Assembly: GCF_000003605.2 (NCBI RefSeq)
Contig: NW_003121915.1
Coordinates: 923-30,511, forward strand
Direction: 5' to 3'
DNA from: Saccoglossus kowalevskii
Taxonomy: Eukaryota; Hemichordata; Enteropneusta; Harrimaniidae
Length of the DNA: 29,589 nt
Shown: one piece after another, positions 1 through 10,298 of the stretch
How positions within the stretch are numbered: position 1 is the stretch's first letter
How the letters are laid out: each line of letters starts with the position of its first letter
Translations under genes and position numbers: made by a program
The notes under the pieces: generated by a model
Told to the model about the DNA's origin: nothing
Databases searched by the model: none
What the model saw: only the letters and a program-made list of their open reading frames with translations

Positions 1-318
1 CGCATGCCCGAGGTAACTAGGATACTGGGATGTCCAGGTGGATCAAAATAGCTGCCCACGATATGACGGATTACGAGAACTATATTTTCTGTACATTTTC
101 GATGTATTACATTTTTCACTATGATAGTGACAAGAAAAGTTTATTTTTTTCATTACAAACCTTGAACATTGATATGCGTCATGTCAGAAGGTCGTAGCCT
201 CAGTCTCGCTATCTACGAGAAGAGACTTGAATGGGATCTTGACATGATGTCATCATACAGTACTATGCGAGTTGCAAACCCCAAGTAATGTACCTATGAT
301 ATTACTTATTGAATCCAG
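1..318. other. Left edge, probable polycystin-1-like intron
   Basis: This is the stretch upstream of the first exon I can assign. It probably belongs to an intron of the polycystin-1-like gene, because the exon at 319 opens in the middle of the conserved domain. The frame from the ATG at 181 reads 35 codons to a stop at 286-288. It has no hydrophobic segment and no splice donor in the right phase to join the next exon, so I do not call it an exon. Confidence 0.4.
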
Positions 319-493
319 ATTCGACGAATGGAACATTTCTGGCTGTGGGCTGAGAATACCATGCTACCTGGCGTATTTGGACATAAATCAGACAGCGGAA
401 CCATCTATAGACAAAACGAGACGAGCATTGACAACAGCGTTGCTTCCTACTTTGCAAGCCCAGTAGTTCTTCGTCAACTAAGAGTGCAAAAAG
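319..493 (+). CDS. Polycystin-1-like exon a (start of TOP domain)
   Basis: The exon runs from acceptor ATCCAG (ends 318) to donor AAG|GTACAA (after 493). It starts in phase 0 and ends in phase 1. It encodes IRRMEHFWLWAENTMLPGVF and continues to VVLRQLRVQK, which matches the 'FW.W....LLP' and 'RLRQ.R' landmarks at the start of the polycystin domain. An in-frame stop just upstream (310-312) fixes the left limit. The acceptor has only a weak pyrimidine tract. Confidence 0.82.
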
Positions 494-3400
494 GTACAAT
501 TGCATTAAATGTTTTTGCTTGCTAAGGTCTTAATAAATGGATGTGAATTATAAAAATGTAGTAGTTTGTTATGCCAGATCAAACGATTTGTAATGTATAT
601 GTTATATTTATCTGTGTTTTTGTGTATATCTAGCCAGGCATAATAACCATATATGCAAAAAAATAATAAATTCATAAAAAATAGCGTAAATAGCCACCGA
701 AATCTCGTTTTAACCAAGAGATCCACGTGACTTTCCTTTAAACAGTGTTTCATTTATCCTAACATCGCGTCACTGAACCAAATATCATGGACACTTAAAC
801 GCCGTGACGGAAAAAGAACACTGCCTCGTGGCGCTCATGCTCTCAACGAGATTTCACCGACTCTGCGTATAAGGTGTATTTAAAGAACGACGTTGACGAC
901 TTAATGTATTGTTATGAATGTTTAAAAAATGTGTTTGAAAATGCATCTTATTTAAATAATATGATATGACATATCGTAAAACAAACAAAAATTGCCTTAT
1001 ACTGTAAAATGACTAATTTTCACAGGGTTTATATTTCACTGATTTACCATTTCAGGCATATTAAGTAAGTTTCACATTCACGGTTTTATCATTTAGATTA
1101 TGTGTTCTATGCTAAATTTTACATATTCACTGGGTTTTAATTTAACGCATTTTCCAGTCAGCGAAATAGGCAAAATTAAAACCCAGTGAATAATTAACCC
1201 TTTCACAGTATGAATCAGGATAGCATACATATGTGCGTTGACATTATTTAACTACTGCTACATGTACTTATTTTTGTTATCCATAATACCAATATAAAAT
1301 AAAAATGATCAAGAATACTGATAATTGCAATATTTAGTTATTTACATTTTTCAATTATTTCATTTATGTTCCAGATGTTTGCGACACCCTTCCCATGTCT
1401 GCATTCACCGTCTCGTGCAACGTGCCTTATGGAGACCACTACAACGACGTCGGGAGCTATGACGTCAGATGGCAACCATTGAACGCAACGATGAAATATG
1501 ATGAGCACACTCCCTGGACTTATAAAAGCATCACGAAGTCAACATGGGATATACCCTTTCTCGGGGCTACGGGAATCGCATATTCCGGAGGGGGCTACCT
1601 GGCCTTCCTCGGGAGCTCTTACATCGAAGGCAAATCGATGCTTGAACATTTGAAGTCAAACAAGTGGTTAGATCTTAGGAGTAGAGCTATTTTCATTGAG
1701 TTTGCTAATCGCAACCCTGTACATAATTTGTTAAGCCATGTGGTGTATCTACTGGAGTTCCACGCTTCAAACAAGATGTATGCAACAGCTGATATACGGA
1801 CAATGTATATCCTTGACGTTGAGCAACTGGATGTCAGTGCAGTACTTCTTATACTATTTGGTATAATACACGTGCTACTTACGATGTACCTGATATGTGA
1901 CAATGTCAAGAAAATATACACCCAGCGAAAACAGTTCGCGCATGATTTTTGGAATTTGTGGAATTTGAGTCTGATTTTGATATCTATTATCTGTATTGGA
2001 ATCTTCTTTACGAGATTTTCAAATAAGTCGACGGCATTGAAGGAACTGCGGAATAAATCTGGTAGGTCTGCGTGTATTTAAATTTCATAATTCTTATTTA
2101 GAAAATGTTGATAGCGTTACTACCATCCCAATCTTTCTGGTCACAATAAACTTCCATACTAATACATAAACCCAAACTTTCTGTCTTTAATACGGGACAA
2201 GCCCTTGTTGGTAATGATATATATTTGTCCAGCATATAACCATGTTCGATAACCACTTTTTAATCGAATTAACTGCATTGAACCACAATTTTAGCTCATT
2301 TCGCCTATCAGTAAACTTATATATATTTTTTCTCAGGATAACCATGAAATCATCCAAATTCTTGCAAGATTTGTATACACAGCTTTTCAGATTAGATATA
2401 ATTTGTTAGTGTGAGTTCTCCAATAGATGAGTTAAAATATTTTATTTTATTGAGGCGATTAAAGTCACGCTTGTAACTTTCTTTTTTATATGCATTGTAA
2501 CCTGTCCCCCGGGTTAATGGGGTATATTTTTTTAGAAAAATGGAAATAAAATAATAAATAAATAATAAAAATATTTCTATTATTTATTATTAGGAATTTT
2601 TCAGAAGGTCCATAATCTCTTCTTTTGGGATGAGCTCTTCGTATTATTTCTGGGTATATTATCATTCATGACTATCATCACGTTTGTTCGATTGTTGAAC
2701 ATCAGCCGTAGAGTCAGCTATTTCACGAAAACGTTGAGTTTGGCCTGGCTCGATCTTAGAAGCTTCGTGGTCATCTTCGCTATCTTCTTCTTCACGTTCG
2801 TTCAACTCTTCTATCTGATGCTCGGCACGTCGTTGGAAGGCTATGGCAGTTTCACGGCAACTATGGCTACTCTAGCACTCTCTCTGCTGCAGAAGTTCAA
2901 CAAAGACGTCAGTTTGAATGACAACAGTTCGAAAGAGAGGCTCTGCTTGGTTGCATTCGTTGTTGTACAAGTGTGGATTTTTATCCTGATTTTAGTGTCA
3001 ATCATAAACACGTCCTTTGCCACTGTCCGGCAGCAAGATATACGAAGTGTCGAGACTGATGCGTTTGATTTGATGGTAGAGAGGTTAAAGAGATGGTTTA
3101 ATGATATGTTTTCAAATATTGCACAGTCAGGGGACTCCGAAATACAAGGTATGTGTTCACGAAGCGTTATCGGTGCTTTGAGTAAAAAAAAAACACGCTG
3201 CTGTGATGTTGCGCCCTCTATCAACGAAACGCTTACGTCAGTGGGTGCAAGGAACTCCATACACATCGTCCGTCAATCAAAAAAAAAGTATTTCTAAAAA
3301 GATCTACTATAACCATAATGACGCACACCTACAAACTATTTAATTGATAAAGTTATTTTGAAGCCACGGAGACGTTTATTCACTAGAGAGACAACTTATT

Positions 3401-3702
3401 AGAAATGTGTAAATAATGTAATGTTTCCGTTGCTAGTTAGTTCGTCAATGGTATAATCAGTTGTGGGCGTTTCTCTGTAGTTGCCAGTGTCTGTAATATA
3501 TACACCTAGATGAGAACAGCGCCGTACCATGTACCATTTTTCTTTGATTTTTTAATTTATGTTTTTATTTTGTGCAGGGTCAACGGAAGAAAGGGCAAGC
3601 GACTCAAAAAGTGGCCGCACTGAACGAGTAGTGGAGGCTATGCTCAATGGCCTGGAAAAGAAAGTGGATAGAGTGTGCGTCTTAGCGCAAAGAATCAACT
3701 GA
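319..3702 (+). CDS. Polycystin-1-like protein, C-terminal part (four exons, 5' partial)
   Basis: Exons 319-493, 1375-2061, 2594-3148 and 3578-3702 join in frame to give 513 residues and a stop. All three introns (881, 532 and 429 bp) are GT-AG and phase 1. The protein holds the polycystin extracellular (TOP) domain: FWLWAENTMLPGVFG, then LRQLRV, YSGGGYLAFLG (about residues 128-138) and WLDLRSRAIFIEF (156-168). Hydrophobic segments follow near 212-233, 255-272, 302-318, 342-364 and 405-427. A pore-like stretch (LGTSLEGYGSF, 364-374) precedes the last one, and a short C-terminal helix with heptad-like hydrophobics ends the protein. This order matches the last part of human PKD1, including its C-terminal coiled coil. 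PKD1-family proteins are 11-TM ciliary membrane proteins that assemble with polycystin-2-type channels. The GPS/GAIN, PLAT and first membrane segments must lie left of the window. PKD1 versus a PKD1L or PKDREJ relative cannot be settled from this part. I see no canonical AATAAA in the 450 bp after the stop. Confidence 0.93.
1000..1210. repeat. MITE with TACTGT ends, copy 1 (in polycystin-like intron)
   Basis: The element starts TACTGTAAAATGACTAATTT and ends AACCCTTTCACAGTA. The two ends are inverted repeats of each other over roughly 38 bp (TACTGT..., then TTCAC.GGGTTT). A second inner palindrome pairs TTCACTGGGTTTTAATTT with AAATTAAAACCCAGTGAA. A near-identical copy is at 6912-7128 and a diverged one at 19753-19950. 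It has no coding capacity. Similar elements are common in marine invertebrate genomes (recalled, not checked). Confidence 0.75.
1375..2061 (+). CDS. Polycystin-1-like exon b (TOP domain and two membrane segments)
   Basis: Acceptor ATGTTCCAG ends at 1374 and donor CTG|GTAGGT follows 2061; both ends are phase 1. The split codon GAT links exon a to VCDTLPMSAF. The exon carries the WTYKS, YSGGGYLAFLG and WLDLRSRAIFIEF signatures and two hydrophobic spans (VSAVLLILFGIIHVLLTMYL and NLSLILISIICIGIFF). Several N-x-S/T sites fit an extracellular domain. Confidence 0.93.
2594..3148 (+). CDS. Polycystin-1-like exon c (last membrane segments and pore region)
   Basis: Acceptor TTATTAG ends at 2593; it is the only nearby AG giving the phase needed by exon b. 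Donor AAG|GTATGT follows 3148, phase 1. The exon encodes IFQKVHNLFFWDELFVLFLG, FVRLLNISRRVSYFTKTL, then FAIFFFTFVQLFYLMLGTSL, the pore-like GYGSF stretch, a last hydrophobic helix (LCLVAFVVVQVWIFILILV) and a cytoplasmic helix containing DAFDLMVERLKRWF. Order and spacing match the C-terminal channel-like domain of PKD1-family proteins. Confidence 0.92.
3578..3702 (+). CDS. Polycystin-1-like terminal exon d (cytoplasmic tail)
   Basis: Acceptor TTTTGTGCAG ends at 3577 and the stop TGA is at 3700-3702. It encodes a Ser/Glu-rich linker and then VVEAMLNGLEKKVDRVCVLA, a short amphipathic helix with hydrophobics at heptad-like spacing. It sits where PKD1 has its coiled coil for binding polycystin-2; that role here is inferred from position and pattern. 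Confidence 0.85.
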
Positions 3703-4153
3703 ACACTGAAGAACACTGATGTAAATAACAACAACATCAACATGATTGTACAAGAATTACTGTGCATTTGTAAATCTTAGACTGCTTATAATGTTCGAGA
3801 ATCATTGTCTTTATGTATTATGTTATAATATATTGTTACATTCATGTCCAAAATGTGGGTAACTGAGAAATGTTCAAATTCTATGGTAACAAAGTGAATA
3901 GACTAAAGTAAATCTGGCAACAATGCCGACAAAATAATTTGCAAGCGTGCTACTTGTTGATATACGTTATTCACCAATAGAGGGCGCGATTTGTTGTCCT
4001 CGCGTTATCTTTGGCTGCATTTGTGGTTATGTGAGCTCTTATAGACCAAAAATGGAAACTCATTTGAAAAATGTATTTATTCATTGTGTAACAATATGTG
4101 AACTAAAAACATATTTTTTAAATTATTAGAGAAAGAATTGATAATTTATGTTG
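3703..4153. other. 3' flank of the polycystin-like gene
   Basis: This is AT-rich, non-coding sequence that should include the 3' UTR. No canonical AATAAA is visible; the transcript may end at a variant signal. The only ordered element is the CTCF-like site at 3974-3987. Confidence 0.5.
3974..3987 (+). promoter_or_regulatory. CTCF-like motif
   Basis: CCAATAGAGGGCGC fits the CTCF core CCASYAGRKGGCRS with one mismatch (A for S at the fourth base). It lies 272 bp after the polycystin-like stop codon, a place where a boundary element would make sense. It is a motif match only. Confidence 0.3.
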
Positions 4154-4938
4154 TATCCTCGGGCGGACATCCGGGTATGTTCATCGGCTGGCATCCATCA
4201 CGGTGAAAACAAAGGCCGAAAACTCTCAGAAAACTGCATTTTTTGCTAGTTGTTGAGACTCTCCTGAACAGTGTAACAAGATTAACCCCACATGTGTATA
4301 AATTCTGTTCAGCTGTATTTACATATGAAAAAAACACACGCACTCTTTTGACAAAAACAAATGTGAATACGCAGTAGTTCTACTTAATGGATGCTCTAAC
4401 AATGACTTTATCTGTCGTGAGCAGTTTATGACCGTAAAATATGTGCGATTTTTTATATATTACCTCCTTCGGAAATATGAAAAACATTAAGTTGATTTGT
4501 ATTTTGTATACAATCTATTCTTATTACAATTGCTCCTGTATTTTACCAGAAATCCCTTTACATGCAGCATCTCGTTCTACAAGGTTTTCCATATTCCAAA
4601 ATGTCGAGTATCCTCGGGGGCGGAGCTACGTCACGGACGTTCTACGTTGCTGAGACGCGCACCACTGTACCACGTATTTCTATGGGCTTTGTGCGCGCTG
4701 CTGTGGAACGCCGGTGGAGCCGGTGAAAACTCAAGAAAACAACACAAACTCAACTTTGAAGTAATCCTGAACAACCAAATTTACATATGTTACACACGTA
4801 TGGCTCATCTTATTACACTGTTCAGGGGACTCTCAACAACCATCGCAAAGTACCGTTTTCTGCGAGTTTTTGGTCTTTGTTTTCACCGCGAGGGTTGCCA
4901 GGCGGTAGAAAATGCCCGGATGTCCGCCCCCGAGGATA
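4154..4938. repeat. Foldback element / nested MITE cluster
   Basis: The left arm (4154 to about 4322) begins TATCCTCGGGCGGACATCC. The right arm (about 4780 to 4938) is its inverted copy, ending in the complement of TATCCTCGGGGGCGGACATC. The arms agree over about 160 bp with small gaps; shared blocks include GGTGAAAACAAAG, the CTCAACAACCA/TTGTTGAGA block, and CTGAACAGTGTAA. The arms are diverged, so the insertion is not recent. TA at both outer edges fits a TA target duplication, as Tc1/mariner-type elements make. A third copy of the same end lies inside at 4609, so this may be two elements side by side. No transposase is encoded. Confidence 0.7.
4609..4938. repeat. Inner MITE within the foldback cluster
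   Basis: This 330-bp segment begins TATCCTCGGGGGCGGA and ends with its exact complement TCCGCCCCCGAGGATA, so it is a complete TIR element by itself. TA at each edge is compatible with TA insertion. It suggests the left arm at 4154 is a truncated second copy in opposite orientation; a single 785-bp foldback is the alternative. Confidence 0.6.
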
Positions 4939-6911
4939 TGTCAGAAAATGTTTTTTTTTAAACAATGTAAAAAATTACACAATTGACATTTTAAATAATT
5001 TTAATAGTTTTAAAAACAATGTAGTCGCATTTTTAGAAAATAATCTTTGCTATTTGTGATTTTTAAATATTTGTTTTTAAATGTTGTTTTATTTGTGAAA
5101 TATTTCATTGTACACTCCTGAAAAAAATGAATGTTTGACGAAACTAGCTAATGTTATTCATATTTTGATCGGTTGTAATCGTATTTCTATGAACTCATAT
5201 TTCATGTTTACGATCATGTATGAATTTCTAAAATCTGAAATTCAATAAATGGGACCGAATATTTTGGGTGTTTAAGTATAACTTACTAACCTGCCCACAA
5301 TGAGTGTGTTTTTCTATCTTTCATTTTGTGTAATATTACAACTTTTCTATGTCAATGAGATATACTATGAACCTGAATGCGATCATTGCATTGCTGTGGA
5401 TTATTTCTAAAGCAGCTAATAAGCAGATTTTGGTATTCCTTTTCCAATACAGTGAATGATAACAAGAGTACGACAGCGCCAACATGCGGTTACCTAATAT
5501 CAGATACGGTATTCGTAACACGCCATTTAGTGTTAGAAATTGAAAAGTGACAATAATGTTAAGCCTTGCAATGAATAAATATATAAATAAACAAATAAAA
5601 TTAAAAAAAAACAGAAACGAAAAAACATATTTTTAGGCCTAATATAATGCTAATTCAATATTATTGACACATTTTAAAGCACTTTAGTGAGTAAAACGGC
5701 ATGAAAACATTGATTTTTGTGAATACAGAAATAACAAAGCATTCATACGATATCAACATCAACATGCCCAAGAACACAAAACAAATGACTAACAAACACT
5801 ATGTGATAGAGGTATTCACTTGAATTTATGTTATGTGTTTTACCACATACTTTTACTTAATTAATAAGTGTAATCATGATTGTGACGATTGAATGATGCT
5901 CAGGATAACAACCCGGGCAGTACTTGCCTGGTATAGGTGGCAAAAAATTCAACGGTGCCCGTCTACTGATTGCCGTCAATGTATTGCAACTATTTGATTG
6001 AAATAGAGACATGTTCTATTCCTTGTTTGTTGTTGACGGTGCTCTGTCAGCTTGTAACATTGTACGATGCACGTAGCAGAGAGAAACACCAGGGAATACG
6101 CTGTTTTCTTGTTTCTTTTGTTTTATGTTTCGTGGACATTGAAAATATACCCCTTTCTCCACGATATTCAGACGCGTATCCCGCGATGAGACCCCCCACC
6201 CCCCACCCCCACCCCCCACCCACCCACAGAGCAACAAATAACTTGAACCGCTTGTAAAATTACTAAATATGTTTAGGGTAGCCAACATCTGATATGCAGA
6301 TATAGCTAGATGGGATGGTGTACAAAAAAAAAAATTGTCGCTTATTGTTCCATGAATTTGAAATTGCAATATAGACGAAAACGTACATTTCATTGCAATT
6401 AACCACTGGCATTGGATTGTGATTCATCATAAACTAAACTTGGCCACCGGGTTTCCCTAATGCTTAATGACCGATGTTTAATTTTATATCTTTAAAATAC
6501 CGAAAATGACTAGTTATAACATGCAGCTGAAAACACATCAAGACTGTGAGATTCGCTCACCACGAGTGGGTGGTGCTGACACGTTTTGTTGATTAAAACC
6601 GATTTTCGCACACGTGTAAGTATGCACTGAATATTCAGACACATTTGAAATTGTAGGCAAGTCATAGTTTTTCTCGCCAGATAGATTCGCGGCAAAACTC
6701 AATTTATATTCTTAAACGCGTTTTTGACCGCATACAATAATAAGGGAAGGCCAACAGCAACATGAACACTAATGAATCAGGGGGGTGGGTCCTGCAGGGG
6801 TTAATAGCTAAAACAAAATTGCACGCCTGGCTTTTATATTTCACACAATGGAAACAAATAACCGCAAAAACATTGCGAAAAATGAGCACAAAACTAAGTG
6901 AAAGAACAACA
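4939..6911. other. Intergenic stretch with no gene seen
   Basis: AT-rich DNA without credible coding frames. It contains A-rich runs near 5574-5620, a C-rich tract at 6191-6228 and short poly(A)/poly(T) runs. Open frames here are short and show no recognisable protein. Confidence 0.5.
6191..6228. repeat. C-rich simple tract (G-quadruplex / i-motif potential)
   Basis: Four runs of five or six C and two shorter C runs are separated by single A bases. The minus strand therefore has at least four G runs with 1-nt loops, the most stable arrangement for a G-quadruplex. Confidence 0.8.
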
Positions 6912-7128
6912 TACTGTGAAATGACTAATTTTCACTGGGTTTAAATATCACTGATTTACCATTTCAGGCATATTCAATGGGTTTTTAAATTCACAGTTTT
7001 ATCATTTAGATAATGTGTTCTATGCTAAATTTTACATATTCACTGAGTTTTAATTTAGCGCATTTTCCAGTCAGCGAAATAAGCATAATTGAAACACAGT
7101 GAATAATTAATCCTTTTTCATGCACAGT
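6912..7128. repeat. MITE with TACTGT ends, copy 2
   Basis: It starts TACTGTGAAATGACTAATTT and ends near CATGCACAGT. It is collinear with the copy at 1000-1210 through shared blocks such as CTGATTTACCATTTCAGGCA, TTTATCATTTAGAT and CATTTTCCAGTCAGCGAAAT. Similarity is high across about 210 bp, in the same orientation. Confidence 0.75.
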
Positions 7129-7439
7129 TGTTTCTGCTATGCCAACACACCACTCCAAAAATCACACGTTTATTTGTTCAAGGGCGTGCCCAGGTTTAAC
7201 CTATTTGTGCTCCGGGGTGAGCAGTTAGTCACATTTGTATTTTGCGTTATATTTGCATAACGGCCACCAAATAATTAACTGGAAATGGTGTCAGACGTAT
7301 GGTTTTATGCATTGCTTGTGTCTGAACAAAGTGGCAGATCTTCTATAAATCAATTTTGGCCCGGTTTATTTGTCACATTGGGAAACCACTTGTCCAATCG
7401 TGTGGCTGGTCGCGTTTCGTTCGCCACTCATTCTAAAGG

Positions 7440-7733
7440 AATAATCGAATAATGGATGAGGACGCGAGCGCGCGTGTGATCGATCGCTCTCGAATAATTG
7501 TTGACAAGAGAGAATGCCCAAGTCGCGTACGCGCATGCGCTTCTCACACAGTGTCCGTTCTGAGAACAATAATTATATCTTCGCTGCCTTTTATCAGCGT
7601 GATATTATTATTAAAATTCGTTATGTATTCAAAGATGCGTTCCCACTAAACATCAACGTGAACGCAAAGGCAGATTAGTAGGTATGTGCGTATGTGTTGA
7701 ATACTAGCAACGCCCTGGACAGGAACAGCGGAG
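7440..7733 (+). promoter_or_regulatory. CpG-containing promoter-like island with possible first exon
   Basis: The segment is locally rich in CpG (many CG between 7455 and 7545), unlike its AT-rich surroundings. It holds GCGCATGCGC at 7531-7540, the core NRF-1 site. A strong splice donor, GGAG|GTAAGT, follows 7733, and a weaker one, TAG|GTATGT, follows 7680. Together these look like a TATA-less promoter with a 5' UTR exon. The nearest downstream plus-strand gene starts coding at 16650, so a long 5' intron would be needed. Confidence 0.3.
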
Positions 7734-8780
7734 GTAAGTCATGTTTGCTTATCTACTCTAGATTTGCGGTCGCGTGTTAATAACCAGAATTGCTTATTGC
7801 GATATGATGTGATGTAAGCGCCGAATATGTGTCATAATGCCACAGTACAAAGCATAAGCGTGAGAACACCAAATTATTTACAGCGAATGCGTGCTAAATA
7901 TGGGAATAATTAATCGGCCACATAATCTAACTTGACAGTGTAACCCACCTTGACCCGACCGGATGATCCCTTTTCTTGTCTAATCCAAAATTATTTGAAT
8001 CCAAGTGATGTTGATTGGTGTTCGTCACGTGACATATTATATATTTTCTCGTGTCGCCATGTGAGTCGCAAACTGAACGTCACGGTACATCACGTTGGTA
8101 TAGCCGCATGCCTCTAAATAATTCGAAAACTCGTTGCTTGGTTACCGTGTTAGAGAAGAAATGTGTTCTGATCCATCAATCGAATTGAACAACTAATTAA
8201 CTAATGAATTATTTAAAGCTGAATATGGAAATGAGTCGGGTGACTGATAATATCAACAGAAAAGTGTTTGTAATGACGTGTTTCGTTTATTAGTTGTACG
8301 GCAGTATTTATTGTGAAGAATGGGAAACGGACAATGTCGCTTGAATGTCAATTATATTGACAGAAGCACACCGTCGTCACCAGAGTGTCAGTTGTATTGC
8401 GCTTTGGATGTGCGATCACGCATCGCCATGGCAACAATGATTGAGTATCAGAGATCGTGACAGATGTATTACCCAATAGGAATTTAATTTTCTTAGTGAT
8501 GTGCGCTGTATTCTGGAGGGGGGTATATAATACCGACATGTTGTATTAGCGATGATTACTAGATGGATGAATACATTACGGCAGAGAAACTTCGAACTAT
8601 TCATCAATGTAGCTGCTTTAAGTGGTTCACGTGTAATATATATCCGGTTCAGTTGTTTTAGTGATGTCGTATTAGTGTGTGTTTTTTTATTTAAAAGTAG
8701 AAATAACGTCATATACACACATTATCCAAATTTTTATTTCGTAAATAGAATTTACACAATAAAAGAATGAATAGAATAAA
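7734..8780. other. Non-coding stretch with a few regulatory-type motifs
   Basis: No coding exon seen. It contains the palindromic E-box GTCACGTGAC (8024-8033), an X-box-like site (8422-8435) and a TATA-like GGTATATAATACC (8522-8534). Confidence 0.4.
8422..8435. promoter_or_regulatory. X-box-like (RFX) site
   Basis: ATCGCCATGGCAAC fits the RFX consensus RYYNYY-N(1-3)-RRNRAC with the common AT spacer; its right half GGCAAC is the strong half-site. The loose consensus arises often by chance, so this single match is weak. Confidence 0.3.
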
Positions 8781-9110
8781 CACAAAACGATCGAGCGACA
8801 CATTTCAAATAGGTTATTACAAACTGACACACAACGTTGAACCAACACGTGAAAAACTGTCAAGTACTCAACCATATATGACGGCATAAACCACAAAGAA
8901 TTCAAAAAATTAAAAAAAGAGTCCGCACATATATTCTCAAACTTACACATATTTTCTGTTGGCGCGAGAACACACATTCAACTTCCGGCAATTTATTTAA
9001 TAAGACCCGCAAGTTTATTCAGATATTTTTGAACCGGGTAACCCCAAATTATAGTATTATAGTCTGAGTAAGGTCGTGATTTGGACAAACAAACTGCTTT
9101 AACATCAACG
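8780..9110 (-). mobile_element. LINE relic, reverse-transcriptase C-terminal region
   Basis: On the minus strand one frame reads SRPYSDYNTIIWGYPVQKYL and then NKLAGLIK. This resembles the region downstream of the RT catalytic core in CR1/L2/Jockey-like non-LTR elements (pattern 'Y.DYC..+WG......L.KL..LQK'). The frame continues, with two in-frame stops, to IAG, then PTENMCKFENI and FNFLNSLWFMPSYMVEYL, which fits the next conserved stretch. It is a decayed fragment with no 5' part. Confidence 0.5.
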
Positions 9111-9189
9111 TTAGGTGTGATCTGTGGTAAATGCAGCTAGGCTGTGTTTGTGTCCGGTGTAATCCACTGGAATTCTTGTGCAATCAATA

Positions 9190-9358
9190 TTAAAGCGGGG
9201 GGGGGGGTCGTCACCTGCGCACACGCGGGAATTGAGTCCCAAACGATGATAACAACACACGCTAAAAACGCAAAGACTTGTAGGTAGACGCTTGTTTGTA
9301 AACAATGACGCACTATGCCAATCTGACGCATGCGTATGTGATGACTCCCCCGCTTTAA
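9190..9358 (+). repeat. TTAA-flanked MITE, copy A
   Basis: It starts TTAAAGCGG followed by a run of G and GTCGTCACCTGCGCAC; the right end is an inverted copy closing in CCGCTTTAA. The TIRs are about 33 bp. The inner part shares ATTGAGTCCCA, ACACGCTAAAAACGCAAAG and TTGTTTGTAAACAATGAC with the four other copies. TTAA at both edges suggests a TTAA target site, as in piggyBac or Kolobok elements. No transposase. Confidence 0.8.
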
Positions 9359-10298
9359 GTTTCATTCACCAACAACTTTACAGATTATTTGATTGTTTGT
9401 AAAAAAAAAAAAAAAAAAAAATAACTGGCAGCCATTTGACTGACAATTTCATTTGAACATTTTTCCAAACGTTGAAACGCAGCATCGCCGTCATAACGTG
9501 TCGGTGTATTTGACATGGATCCCCTGTGACACGTGTAAAATTCAAACGCGTGGTGCGCGATAACTGCGATACTCCAGCTAATTAGTAGCAGTGTGCTTCC
9601 TCCTTCTCAAGATAAAGTGATTTGTTGAAGACTCAGCTTCCTAGGAGAACTTGAAGAATGTGCTATATTTGTTTGAGGACCCTCCATCACTTAGTTACCA
9701 AGAAATTCACTGAAAAACAAGTGTACGTTCACAACATGTCAATCTTATCATTGTGACATGTTTTTATAGCTATGTCGATAACATTATTTTCAATAACATC
9801 GCATACTATACAACAATCGAGGCATTCTGCCAGAAGCCAGTTAAATAAACTAGATATTATCGCCATGCCAGTGAACTATTCCTTATTTAAGTAATTCGTA
9901 AACAATTATGACAAGAACCGATTTGTAATTCGACACCGTGACGAACGCAACCCGTTCAATGTGTACCTCGGGTAAGGTTTCCAAAATATACTGGTTGCTC
10001 TCCACACTGCAAGCCAGGTTACAACCTCGACAATGTTTTTTTTTTTAATAAATTAAGTGGAATTATTCTAGAAATGTTGTTTGTTGCCTTGTATAAATAA
10101 AAAAATATTCGACCGGTAATTAAACCAATTTTTCTACTAAAAGTGGTTTTGACTGTGACCAAACGAACCTGCTGTCTGGTCAATATTCAGACAAATTAAC
10201 CAAACGACTTTTATCACTGATTTTTCAACTAATTTGTGCAGTGTTAACTTAACAACAAAATAAGTTACACGCTCCAACAGTACAGTCGCACGACCCCT
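9359..10298. other. Non-coding stretch
   Basis: AT-rich, no credible gene. It includes a 21-bp poly(A) run at 9401-9421 that could be the scar of a retroposed sequence, but I see no source gene next to it. Confidence 0.4.

Noticed and set aside
1-45. Possible fragment of the TATCCTCGG foldback family at the left edge
   Set aside because: Words such as GGATAC and GGGATGTCC resemble it, but order and spacing do not match the element ends.
181-288. 35-codon frame from ATG at 181, in the same frame as the first polycystin-like exon
   Set aside because: It ends in stops before 319, lacks the membrane segment expected upstream of the TOP domain, and its only donor-like site is in the wrong phase and would leave an intron of about 34 bp.
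9111-9365. Minus-strand open frame reading SLFTNKRLPTSLCVFSVCC, also found over MITE copies C and E
   Set aside because: The frames sit exactly on the TTAA MITE copies, so the shared protein reflects shared repeat ancestry. The frame is not kept open in copies B and D and has no start or context of its own.
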